Assembly: GCF_014529535.1 (NCBI RefSeq) | Contig: NW_023503408.1 | Span: 434,001 to 498,000 of the forward strand | Direction: 5' to 3' | Source of the DNA: Bradysia coprophila | Taxonomy: Eukaryota > Arthropoda > Insecta > Diptera > Sciaridae | Length of the DNA stretch: 64,000 nt | Shown: in pieces, positions 47,105 through 57,940 of the stretch | Numbering within the stretch: the first letter of the stretch is position 1 | Layout: the number at the start of each line of letters is the position of its first letter | Notes under the pieces: generated by a model | Database searches by the model: none | What the model saw: the letters and a program-made list of their open reading frames with translations, nothing else | What the model was told of the DNA's origin: nothing | Made by a program: the position numbers and the translations under genes

Positions 47105-47299
47105 AATGCGTCGTAATGATGACAGTATAAGATATGGTTGAGCAACAAGTAAAAGATGGTTGTGTTGTGTTATTAGCATACTGGAATGCGTTCGAATAAG
47201 ATGCATTCATTCGATGCATTATAAATGCATCTTATTCCAACGCATTCCAGTATGCTAATATCACAATCATATCTCATACTGTCATCATTACGACGTATT
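47105..47299. repeat. Palindrome upstream of peptide gene 3
   Basis: Same family as 8107-8279, with about 22 extra bases in the left arm (GAGCAACAAGTAAAAGATG). Homology to the other two flanks continues to about 47455. Confidence 0.8.
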
Positions 47300-47968
47300 G
47301 CTTTTCGACTGAAATTATTAATAATTCATTATTGTACACTCGGTTTGTAATCAACTAGTATTATGTGTTCAGCGCTTGTAAGCATTTCTCTGTCTGAGCT
47401 GGTTTATTCATCGATATTGTGACTTGTACAAAAGCAAAATGATTCGAATTTTATTGTTCAGTTTTGTTGACATGAAATGCCAAATGCCATTGGGTCACAA
47501 GGATCTCCTTGTTGAGCACCGACTTGAGATGGAATTTGTTCATATACAAAGAATAAGCAAGACGTTGAAGAATAACACTGCCACATGAATGCATAAAGTT
47601 GAGCCAATAGCAATTGGTCGTAAACTAAATATTTATGTCGCTTTTATTTAGGATTATTCAGACTGATTTACTTCTGTCTAATATAGAATCTACTAAATTC
47701 ATAGAACGAAGATATTTTTCTTTGTTAATACCACATTTTACGTGTGCAACTCTTTTTAGCCCCGTACGAAGTACTGGGGGCTTATAAGATTAATATGCCG
47801 TTTGTAACACGTCGAATTGGAAGCAGACAGTAAGGGCAAAGCATTTGGTTATGTTCATAGATGACGAATCCGCAATAAAAACAAGGCATCAGAACAGTCG
47901 GAGCGTTTGCTGCGACTTAGCCCCGTACAACCCGTAATCCTATTTCGTCCGCAACCATAATACGTCCG

Positions 47969-50900
47969 TGTAATGATTTTGGTTTACCCTGTAAACGTAT
48001 GTAGATATAAGAGAAATGAGAGAAAGAAATGTATAATTGAAATCGAGTTTCAGTTCATTACTGAGGCTCAACCGATGTGCATTTACAATTAAATAAATTT
48101 CGTTCTAATAAAGAAAGTGAATTTTACTCAGAAACATAACATATTAATGGCGACGAGGATAAAAGTGAAATATTAGAAAAAGAAGTCGTATAAGTCGGTA
48201 GTGAAATTTTTTTATATGTCGCAATCAGAAGAAGTAAATTCCGATACGAAAAATTTTTCGGAAAATACTCAAGGTCAAGTGTCGAAACCGGTCATGGCTT
48301 TGGCGGGAAACATCGAACCATTTGTTCAAGGAACAAATTTCGAGTCGTATGAGGACAGAGTAAGTCAGTTCTTTGTAGCTAACGATATTAAAGAAGAAAA
48401 GAAAACATCAATGTTCATTACCATATCGGGTGAAGCGATGTATGATATTTTGAAGTCGTTAACATGTCCGGATAAGCCAAGCTCAAAGTCGTATACAGAG
48501 ATAATGAAATTGTTAAGAGAACATTTTACGCCAAAATCAAATAAACGAGCCGAACGATACAAATTCAATCAGGTCGTTCATGAGACCGGTGAAAAAATCA
48601 GTGATTTTATAGTACGATTAAAGTCTGTGTCACAAAAGTGTAAATTCGGTGATTTTCTAGAAAATGAAACCGGAGCGAACATTGCAAACTATAAAATGAA
48701 AGTATTAGATGAAGCCTTAACGGACCGATTTATTGTTGGTCTGAAAAATGAGAAAATACAACAGGCATTGTTAAGTGAAGATAAATACAATTTCGAACAA
48801 TGTTGTGAGAAAGCTTTACAAATGGAAATGGTTCAAAAGGAAACAAAATCATTGCAGCCATCGGTTATAAAAGCTATTCGTTCAAACGAAAAAAACTCAC
48901 AACAAAGGTCTCGCAGCATAAGCCGATCGAACGGTAAATCGAATTTCAAAGAACGAAGCGGCAATAGATCTAACGGTACTCAATGTGGACGGTGTGGAAG
49001 GTCACACGATGAGAAAACTTGTCCCGCCAGAGATTGGAAGTGTTATAAGTGCCAAAAAGTCGGTCATATTTCTCCGATGTGTAGAAGTAAAAAGTATCAA
49101 AGCGTCGAAAAGTCTGGAAGTCAACCGGCTTTAAAAACAATTCGTTACGATGAGAGAGATTCGGGAAATTTCATCAAGCAAATCAAAGAAGGTCCGGTAA
49201 TTCGAGACGGTGAATCGACTACCCTGGAAATTACTGTAAATACGGATGATGTTAAGTGGGTAGAGCAGCAACAATCTAATTCAGTCGACAACAATAAGTC
49301 TGGACGTACGGTAAAAACTCTGAAGCGAATTGGCGGGAACGCGCTGGAATACGAGTTGGACGTGGAGAATAAAAAGGTTACTATGGAATGCGATACGGGA
49401 GCTGTAGTAACAGTTCTGAGCGTAGAAGAATACGAAGAAAAATTTAATTATTTACCGTTGATTCCTATACAATCCGATTCTAAAGTCCCTTTGTGCACAA
49501 TTTCAGGCCAAAAGCTACGAGAAGTAGGAAGAATCGAAGTTCAGGTGGAATTTGCTGGGAAAAGTAAGAAATTGGAATTGTATATACTCGATTTGGGTCA
49601 TCCTTTCATGGCACTGATGGGTCGTGATTGGCTGAATGTTTTTATTCCGAATTGGAAGAAGCTGATGTCTGCACAAACGAATTCTTCAATTAATTCGGTA
49701 AGTCGATTGTCGATATTGGATGAAATTAAGAAACGGTTTCCAAATGTTGTGTCACAAAATTTTGAAAAACCTATTGATGGCTATACGGCGGACCTAGTGT
49801 TAAAGGAAAATGCCACTCCTATTTTTCATGCCGCGTATACTTTGCCGTATAAGCTAAAGGATAGGGTCTCAAGTGAAATCGACAGATTAGTTGAATTAAA
49901 AGTTTTAAAGCCGATCAAGAATTCAAAGTGGGCTTCTCCATTAGTAGTGAGAGTAAAACCGAATGGGGAATTGAGGTTTTGTATCGATGGTAAAGTCACG
50001 ATTAACAAGTTTTTAGAAACAGACCATTATCCCTTACCCCGAATCGATGATATATTTTCAAGCATGTCCAATTGTGTCTATTATTGTGTGATTGATTTAA
50101 AGGGAGCTTTTAAACAGTTAGAATTAACTATTGATTCCCAGACTTATGTAGTCATAAACACACACAAGGGTCTGTATATGTGTACAAGAATGTTTGATGG
50201 TCTAAAGGTCGCACCGGCAGCATTTCAATCGGTGATGGACCAAATATTAGTCGCATTGGATAAAGTCCGATGTTTCATAGATGATATTATAATCGGAGGT
50301 ACAACTTTCGAAGAGTGTAAAGATAGATTGTATGAAGTCCTAGAGAGGCTAAATAAGCATAATGTCCGGATTAACATTGATAAATGTAAATTTTTCGAAA
50401 ATAAAGTACAGTATTTGGGTCATCTGCTAGAGAACAATAAAATCTCACCAAATCCTGAAAAAGTCAAAGCAATTGTGGAAGCTCCGGCTCCTCAAAGTGT
50501 CGAACAGTTACAAGCTTATTTAGGATTGTTAAATTATTATGTACGATTCGTACCAAATCTTTCCTCTGAGATTCATTTATTGTATCAGTTACTTAGGAAA
50601 GATAAACAATTCGAATGGAATTCTGAGTGTCAAGAAAGTTTCGAAAAGAGTAAAGTATTGTTAACTAGCAATCAAGTTTTAGAGCTTTACGATCCGGAAA
50701 AAGAAATACTTGTAACTGCAGACGCCAGTCCGTATGGATTAGGTGCAGTTTTGTCTCATTTAGTAAATGGTGTCGAAAAGCCAGTTTTGTTTGCATCAAG
50801 CACATTGTCTCCTGCGGAGAAAAACTATTCTCAGCCACAAAGGGAGGCACTTGGCATTATTTTTGCTTTAAAAAAGTTCTATAAGTACATTTATGGAAAA

Positions 50901-52815
50901 AGGTTTACAATAGTAACAGATCACCAAAGTTTAAGGGATTTGTTTAACCCAAAGAAAAGTTTGTCACCCGTGGCTGCTGCCCGATTACAGAGATGGGCTG
51001 TATATATGTCAATGTATGATTACACTATAAAGCACAAAAGTGGAAGTAAAATGGGAAACGCTGATGCTTTGTCTAGACTTCCTTTGAAAGAAAATTCGGA
51101 GGTGGAAGTAGAACAAATAAATTTTATAAATTTCGGGACAGATATTCCCATTGAGTTCAAAGATATTCAAGAAAGTACTCAAAAAGATCCAATATTAAGT
51201 AAAGTATACGAGTATGTGCTAAAGGGTTGGCCAAAATTGGTCAGTGATCAATATATTCCATTTTACTCCAAAAGGAATAGTCTTTCTACAGAAGAAAATT
51301 GTCTGTACTACGTCAATCGAGTCGTTATTCCTATTGAATTAAAGTCGAAAATTTTAAAAACGTTACATGAGTGTCACACGGGCATCGTACGAATGAAAAT
51401 GATGGCTCGGTCATACGTCTGGTGGCCTTTGTGTGATAAGGACATTGAAACGTATGTAAACAATTGTTTAACTTGTCAACAAACTTTACCTAATAAAAAC
51501 GGCCCTGTTACTTCAACATGGAAGCCACCAATGTATCCGTTTGAAAGGGTTCACGTAGATTTTGCCAGTCATGCAGGAAAGGAATTTTTGATAATGAGTG
51601 ATGCATACACAAAGTACTGTGATGTTAAACAAATGACATCTACAATTTTAGCTAGAGTGGAAGAAAAGCTAATAGAATTTTTTTCTGTTTTTGGTCTAGC
51701 AAAACAATTAGTTTCCGACAATGGTCCGCCATTTCAGTCAATTGGTTTTGAAAATTTTTGTAAAAGTCATAAAATTGAATTGACACACTCCCCACCGTAT
51801 CATCCTCCTTCAAACGGCCAAGCCGAAAGATCTGTCAGAACGGTTAAACAATGTTTCATTAAATTTTGTTTAGGTGAAGAGCAGCACCTACCTATCGAAA
51901 AGAGAGTGAAAAAATTCATTATGTACCACAACAATTCACCTAGCACGGCAACTGGGAAGTCTCCATCTGAACTTATTTTTTCTTTTAAACCAAGAACGTT
52001 ATTAGATTTAGTAAATTGTAGAAATAAGGATGAATTTGATTCGAGAAAAAGAGAAATGAATTTTCTGGAAGTGGATTCCAAGTATAAAGTAAATCAAAGA
52101 GTCATGTATCTGAGTCATTTGAAAAATTTTATTAAATGGATACCGGCTACAGTGAAACAAGTAATTAGTAAATTCACATATTTGATAATGGTGAATGGTA
52201 TTGTTAGATTCGTTCACGAAAATCAACTGAAGATTTCTAAGTTAAGCGAAGATAACGAGTACCAAGCGTTGTCAGTGGTAACTGAACCGATAAAATCAAA
52301 TGAAAAATTCAATGAAGGTGGTAAAATTGTACAAAATTCTTTAAATAGTGAAAGAAAAAGTATGATTAAAGAAAGGTCGATTTCTGTGTCAGAAGAAAAT
52401 TCTGAGAAAAAGAAGGTGAATTTTAATTTGGAAAAAACTCGTTCAAATTCGGTGTCTGAGGGAGAAAAGAAGACTAGGTATGGTAGAACGGTTGTCAAAC
52501 CGAAATTTTTTCCGAATTGAAAACTTGAATTTATATGCACTAGAATTAAGAAATTTTGTTTTCAAATTACTTAGCTTAAGAAGTGAAATTTTTTATGAAT
52601 TGTAAATTAAATGAAAGAAAAATTTTTTTACGGGGAAGATATTGTAATGATTTTGGTTTACCCTGTAAACGTATGTAGATATAAGAGAAATGAGAGAAAG
52701 AAATGTATAATTGAAATCGAGTTTCAGTTCATTACTGAGGCTCAACCGATGTGCATTTACAATTAAATAAATTTCGTTCTAATAAAGAAAGTGAATTTTA
52801 CTCAGAAACATAACA
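47969..52815 (+). mobile_element. Intact Gypsy LTR retrotransposon, Mag-like
   Basis: 4847 bp with two identical 173-bp LTRs (47969-48141, 52643-52815), TG...CA ends and 5-bp target duplications GTCCG. A primer-binding-site candidate (TGGCGACGAGGA) follows the 5' LTR, and a purine-rich tract (GGGGAAGAT) precedes the 3' LTR. AATAAA signals lie within the LTR. LTR identity and an unbroken frame indicate a very recent insertion. Mag-like (K02A2.6-like) placement rests on a single gag-pol frame, two knuckles and short LTRs. Confidence 0.9.
48216..52520 (+). CDS. Gypsy Gag-Pol polyprotein
   Basis: About 1434 residues in one frame, starting at the ATG of MSQSEEV; the in-frame GTG upstream is not a eukaryotic start. 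Order: Gag (1-250); two zinc knuckles (about 255-295, CX2CX3HX4C and CX2CX4HX4C); aspartic protease with DTGA (~391); reverse transcriptase with FIDD (~688, variant of YxDD); RNase H (TADASPYGLGAVL ~834, TDHQSL); and integrase. The integrase has an HHCC finger (HECH...CLTC, ~1050) and a D,D35E core with D in HVDFAS (~1114), SDNG (~1167) and E in QAERS (~1203). There is no separate env and no frameshift. The tail is Lys/Ser-rich with no evident chromodomain. All catalytic residues are present, so the element is probably competent. Confidence 0.95.
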   Translation: MSQSEEVNSDTKNFSENTQGQVSKPVMALAGNIEPFVQGTNFESYEDRVSQFFVANDIKEEKKTSMFITISGEAMYDILKSLTCPDKPSSKSYTEIMKLLREHFTPKSNKRAERYKFNQVVHETGEKISDFIVRLKSVSQKCKFGDFLENETGANIANYKMKVLDEALTDRFIVGLKNEKIQQALLSEDKYNFEQCCEKALQMEMVQKETKSLQPSVIKAIRSNEKNSQQRSRSISRSNGKSNFKERSGNRSNGTQCGRCGRSHDEKTCPARDWKCYKCQKVGHISPMCRSKKYQSVEKSGSQPALKTIRYDERDSGNFIKQIKEGPVIRDGESTTLEITVNTDDVKWVEQQQSNSVDNNKSGRTVKTLKRIGGNALEYELDVENKKVTMECDTGAVVTVLSVEEYEEKFNYLPLIPIQSDSKVPLCTISGQKLREVGRIEVQVEFAGKSKKLELYILDLGHPFMALMGRDWLNVFIPNWKKLMSAQTNSSINSVSRLSILDEIKKRFPNVVSQNFEKPIDGYTADLVLKENATPIFHAAYTLPYKLKDRVSSEIDRLVELKVLKPIKNSKWASPLVVRVKPNGELRFCIDGKVTINKFLETDHYPLPRIDDIFSSMSNCVYYCVIDLKGAFKQLELTIDSQTYVVINTHKGLYMCTRMFDGLKVAPAAFQSVMDQILVALDKVRCFIDDIIIGGTTFEECKDRLYEVLERLNKHNVRINIDKCKFFENKVQYLGHLLENNKISPNPEKVKAIVEAPAPQSVEQLQAYLGLLNYYVRFVPNLSSEIHLLYQLLRKDKQFEWNSECQESFEKSKVLLTSNQVLELYDPEKEILVTADASPYGLGAVLSHLVNGVEKPVLFASSTLSPAEKNYSQPQREALGIIFALKKFYKYIYGKRFTIVTDHQSLRDLFNPKKSLSPVAAARLQRWAVYMSMYDYTIKHKSGSKMGNADALSRLPLKENSEVEVEQINFINFGTDIPIEFKDIQESTQKDPILSKVYEYVLKGWPKLVSDQYIPFYSKRNSLSTEENCLYYVNRVVIPIELKSKILKTLHECHTGIVRMKMMARSYVWWPLCDKDIETYVNNCLTCQQTLPNKNGPVTSTWKPPMYPFERVHVDFASHAGKEFLIMSDAYTKYCDVKQMTSTILARVEEKLIEFFSVFGLAKQLVSDNGPPFQSIGFENFCKSHKIELTHSPPYHPPSNGQAERSVRTVKQCFIKFCLGEEQHLPIEKRVKKFIMYHNNSPSTATGKSPSELIFSFKPRTLLDLVNCRNKDEFDSRKREMNFLEVDSKYKVNQRVMYLSHLKNFIKWIPATVKQVISKFTYLIMVNGIVRFVHENQLKISKLSEDNEYQALSVVTEPIKSNEKFNEGGKIVQNSLNSERKSMIKERSISVSEENSEKKKVNFNLEKTRSNSVSEGEKKTRYGRTVVKPKFFPN

Positions 52816-54923
52816 GTCCGTAGCCCTAATAAGCCCGGAACCCTAATACGTCTACAACCCTCTAATGCGTCTGTTTCCAAAATGCAAGTCCAGTTGGGCA
52901 TTGTCAAATTTACTCAAACTGTTCATTTTTAAAATTGCGCATAGCGCAATTACGAAAGCCCGTACGAAGTACCTTTCAAATAAAACCAACAATTTACGAC
53001 ATTATTTTAGAAACCCAAAATTTTTTACCAACTTTCTATTGGGTATTCAATTATCTCTCAAATGAAACAAAAACTAGCAAAATCGGATGATATTTACTCG
53101 ATTTATGTGCAAAAAACACTTAGGGCCGAGTAGCGGCCCTAGTCCAAGGGCCCTAATTTAAAAATTTTTTCGTCACGTTCTTTTCGGTATTCAATTACCT
53201 TCCATAAAAAACTAAAACTAGCAAAAGCGGATGAGATTTACTCGATTTATGTGCAAAAAACACTTAGGGCCGAGGAACGACCTTTGAGCCCTCCCAACAA
53301 GCCCACGTGGCATCTTACCCAAAGACAATGTTCAGCAACTTTGTTCTACTCGTCAATACCTTTCATTTGATATATCACAAGCAGCTATTGCGTGCGTATT
53401 TCGGTAGATATCGTCGAAAGACTGAAAAACACCTATAGGGCCCTAGCTCTGGAGGGGCCGACCCTACCATGCCCATTTTCGAACTTGACCTTACTTTTGT
53501 CGATACCAATCAGGGAAAAAAAGAATTTTGAAAAAAGGTTGTGATTTACTCTAGCTAGAGGGGTCACGGACGGACGGACGGACGGACGGACGGACATTTT
53601 TTTTACTGCGGATTCGTCATCTACGAACATAACCAAATGCTATGCCCTTACTGTCTGCTTCCAATTCGACGTGTTACAAACGGCATATTAATCTTATAAG
53701 CCCCCAGTACTTCGTACGGGGCTAAAAATGTCCGTCCGTCCGTCCGTCCGTCTGTGACCCCTCTAGCTTGAGCAAATCACAACGTTTTTTCAAAATTCTT
53801 TTTTTCCCCGATTGGTATCGACAAAAGTAAGGTCAAGTTCGAAAATGGGCATGGTAGGGTCGGCCCTTCCAGAGCTAGGGCCCTATAGGTGTTTTTCAGT
53901 CTTTCGACGATATCTACCGAAATACGCACGCAATAGCTGCTTGTGATATATCAAATGAAAGGTATTGACGAGTAGAACAAAGTTGCTGAACATTGTTTTT
54001 GTGTAGGATGCAACGCGAGCTTGTTGGGAGGGATCAAAGGTCGTTACTCGGCCCTAAGTGTTTTTTCCACATAAATCGAGTAAATCTCATCCGATTTTGC
54101 TAGATTTTGTTTTATTTGAGAGATAATTGAATGCCGAATAGAATGATGGAAAAAAAAGTTTCAAATTTGGGCCCTTGGACTAAGGCCGCTACTCGGCCCT
54201 AAGTGTTTTTTGCACATAAATCGAGTAAATCTCATCCGACTTTGCTAGATTTTGTTTTATTTGAGAGATAATTGAATGCCGAATAGAATGTCGGCAAAAA
54301 AAGTTTCAAATTTGGGCCCTTGGACTAAGGCCGGTACTCGTCCCTAAGTGTTTTTTGCACATAAATCGAGTAAATCTCATCCGATTTTGCTAGATTTTGT
54401 TTCATTTGAGAGATAATTGAATGCCGAATAGAATGATGGCAAAAAAAGTTTCAAATTTGGGCTCTTGGACTAAGGCCGCTACTCGGCCCTAAGTGTTTTT
54501 TGCACATAAATCGAGTAAATCTCATCCGATTTTGCTAGTTTTTCTTTCATTTGAGAGATAATTGAATACCCAATAGAAAGTTGGCAAAAAATTTTGGGTT
54601 TCTAAAATAATGTCGTAAATTGTTGGTTTTATTTGAGAGGTACTTCGTACGGGCTTTCGTAATTGCGCTATGCGCAATTTTAAAAATGAACACTTTCAGT
54701 AAATTTGACTATGCCCAACTTGACTTGCATTTTGGTAATAGACGCATTAGAGGGTTGTAGACGTATTAGGGTTCCGGGCGTATTACGGCTACGGACGTAT
54801 TATGGTTACGGACGAAATAGGATTACGGGTCGTACGGGGCTAAGTCGCAGCAAACGCTCCGACTGTTCTGATGCCTTGTTTTCAGATTGCCACCCTATGC
54901 AACTCCTATGCAATTGCGTTTTT

Positions 54924-56312
54924 TAGACTCATACGAAGTACTAGGGTCTTATAGGTTTACGCATACGTTTGTAACACGTCGAATTGGACTCCCTGAGTAA
55001 GTGTAAACCTACTGTGGTTGTTCATAGATGCCAAATCAGCGAAAAAAAGTCCGTCTGTCTGTGGGTTCTATAACTTGAGTAAAACGCATGCGATTCCTAA
55101 AATTCTTTTTTTTCCCGTTTAGAAATGTCAGAAGACAGGCTAAGTTTGAAGATGGGCTGTTTTGGGTCGACCCCTCCCGATCTGGGGCCCAATAAGTGCT
55201 TTACGGTTTTTCGAAGATATCTCCGAACATTTAAACGCTACACTTGTAAGTTACAATACCGATCGACAAAAAAAAGTTTATGGAAATCGGATGACCGACT
55301 CGTCACTTAGACCCCTTGGTGTGAACTAGGTACAGAGGGCCACGCAGTTTTTGCTTGTAGGCCGGCCAAATTTGAAGATATTTCGTCTACTGTCGCTTTA
55401 TTTGATAGGTATTGACTGTACCAATCAGGGAAAAAACGTTTATGAAATTAGGTTCACCGGTGCGTGTGCTAGGTCTCTTGAAGTAAGCTCTTATCTGGCT
55501 ACTCGGCCGTACAGTGAACCTGGAGTATTTTGTCAATATCTCGAGTAAATTTTGACCGAATTTCATGAATTTTTTTTTGTTTGAAAGGTATTAATAAATG
55601 TGAATCGTCAGTACTATTTCAGGTCTCCTAACAAAATGGCTTCCGGCGGCCATATTGGATTTTAGTAAAATTGAAATATCTTGGGAAAAATGGTACTTAG
55701 AGAGTTTCTGTTAACATAGAAGTAATTGGTTATGTGTGTGGGGTGCTTTAGGCATTCCATATATACAGCTATATTGAGCAATATACAGGCATGTAGAGCT
55801 ATATAATAGCAAATTCATTTGTGGAATGTTTATTTATAGTGAAATATAGGTAAATATAGTGGTAAACAGCTGTTTAAATAGGAATTTATGAAATTTGACT
55901 TCGTACGGGGCTGTCTATATTGCCTCCGGAAATTTATTTTTATATGATAGCAAGGCAAAGAGTGGATAATGCAAGTGATTTTAAAGCGCGAATAGCTTTT
56001 CAGCAGAGAAGAAAATGAAGTAAGAGAAATGAAGAGTTTCACATTAAAGGCTTTTGATACGAATAGGTGTTTCGTACGGGTCGGCGTTAGCTATGTTTTG
56101 ACATTACCAAACGGGGAAAAAATAATTTTAGAAATCGGATGCGTTTTACTCAAGTTATCGTGCAGACAGACGGACAGACGGACGGACTTTTTTTCGCTGA
56201 TTTGGCATCTATGTACATCCACAATAGGGTTCCACTTACTCAGGGAGTCAAATTCGACGTGTTACAAACGTATGCGTAAACCTATAAGACCCCAGTACTT
56301 CGTACGGGTCTA
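54924..56312. mobile_element. Head-to-head diverged HINE-like unit
   Basis: Both outer ends are 5' termini of a diverged subfamily (TAGACTCATACGAAGTACTA and TAGACCCGTACGAAGTACTG, facing inward). They share about 230 bp in inverted orientation, including ACGCATACGTTTGTAACACG. The middle holds decayed HINE blocks and a segment (55860-56090) that recurs at 56505-56670. Confidence 0.6.
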
Positions 56313-57652
56313 ATTAATCTTATTGGCTACTTTAAATTAATCTGAATTCTAAACATAGACAGATAACATTTATTCAGTTTTATTACTAGTAGTTCAAATC
56401 AAAACCTGAAATAAGTTTTTCACAGGTCAATCCGACAAAGTAAAAGATAGTCCGACCCATGTCGTACTTTACCCTAGACTATAGCACTGTAGGTAAATAT
56501 ATCAGTTTAAATAGGAATTTATTAAATTTGGCTTTGTACGGGGCTGTCATTATTAACTTCGGTTTATCATCAGGGAAGTGGGAAGAGAACAAAGTGAGAG
56601 AGATGATGAGTTTCACTTTATAGGCTTTTGATACGGATAGGTGTTTCGTACGGGTCGACGTGAGCTTATGTTTTCGCACTCTATTCGCGCTGCTTTTTCT
56701 ACCTCGCAGAAACCTAGGCAGTAAACTTGGTCAATGTTATTAGATATGTGGGAGCACACCACTTCCGACTATTTTACATAGCAAAAATCACATCGTCACG
56801 GCGACTAGACTCAACACAGTAGACGCATTTTTAGCCCCGTACGAAGTACAAAGGGGCTTATAGGATTACGATGCCGTGTGTAATTGATGGAATTCGAAGC
56901 AGACGGTAAGGGCAAAGTGTTTGTCTATGTTCGTAGATGACGAATCTGCAATAAAAATTTTGTCTGTCCGTCTGTCCGTCACGTCGATATCTTGAGTAAA
57001 TCAAATCCGATTTCAAATTTTTTTTTCCCTGAAAGATAGTCGAAATAGTGAGGCTAAGTTCGAAGATGGGCATATTCGGGTCGGCCCTTCGTGAGTTAGG
57101 GCCACCTAAGTGATTTAAGGTCTTTTGGTGATATTTATGGCAAAATAAACGATGTTTATTAAATGTAAATGACACGGCAAATGATAGGTATTGTCAATAC
57201 CATTCCAGGTAAAAAAAAGTTTTTTAAAATCGGGTGAGTGGACCGTGAGTTAGGGCCTTAGAAGTGAAATGCTACTAGGGCCCTACACTCGCGGAATTTT
57301 CAAAACCGACACATTTTCTGTTTAGTGGTTTCCGGGTTTTTTGTGAATTTTGCATGTGTTTTTAAATGGAGAAATCAGAAACTCAAGTAAAACTCAGAAA
57401 CAAAAAATGTGTCGGTTTTCAAACATCCGTGTGTGTATGTGTATTTCACATATAACTCGAGTAAATTTCATCCGTTTTTCGTAATTTTTGTTTCATTTGA
57501 AAGGTAATCGAAGGCCGAATAGAATGTTGTTGAAAAAAAATTAAATTTGGGTCCTTGGACTAAGGCCACTACTAGGGCCCTATGTGTATTTTACATATAA
57601 CACGAGTAAGTTTCATTCGTTTTTCGTAATTTTTGTTTGATTTGGAAGGTAA

Positions 57653-57918
57653 AGTGGAAGCAAAATGAAATGATCGATTCTGAGTGTATACAGGTTTGAA
57701 AGCCAGTTTAGTCTTACATACCGCCCATTTGAACTGTTTATGGTGCATTTGTTAGGTTTTTTATCTGTAAACAGTTCCAATGCATACGCATAAGCTCGAA
57801 AAAACATTGTGAATGTTATGCAAATCGACCGAAAGCTTGTTATTTAGATCTATACTCGTTTTCAAATCACAATACGCTAAAAATTTTAATAATCGATCAT
57901 TTCAATTTACCCTGCCCT
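57653..57918. mobile_element. 266-bp Harbinger-like MITE
   Basis: Imperfect ends run into the perfect inverted words TGAAATGATCGATT / AATCGATCATTTCA. Flanking TAA triplets on both sides fit PIF/Harbinger. Removing it restores the HINE sequence GGAAGGTAATCGAAGGCC. Confidence 0.65.
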
Positions 57919-57940
57919 TAATCGAAGGCCGAATAATAAC

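Larger units (their letters stand above)
47881..53724 (-). mobile_element. HINE-like element (middle member of the nest)
   Basis: Reverse orientation. Its 3' end CAAGGCATCAGAACAGTCGG is on the left and its 5' end GTACGGGGCTA on the right. It is split near its left end by the Gypsy element at a GTCCG site. Confidence 0.8.
47757..54881 (+). mobile_element. HINE-like element (outer member of a nest)
   Basis: The 5' part is 47757-47880 and the rest is 53725-54881. Rejoined, the order is 5' block, (GTCC)n, unique block, four ~145-bp units, 3' block ending GATGCCTTGTTTT. The interruption falls in the A-run just before the microsatellite. Confidence 0.8.

Noticed and set aside
48201-48215. Upstream GTG start for the Gypsy polyprotein
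   Set aside because: Not a usual eukaryotic initiator; the ATG at 48216 is the first plausible start.
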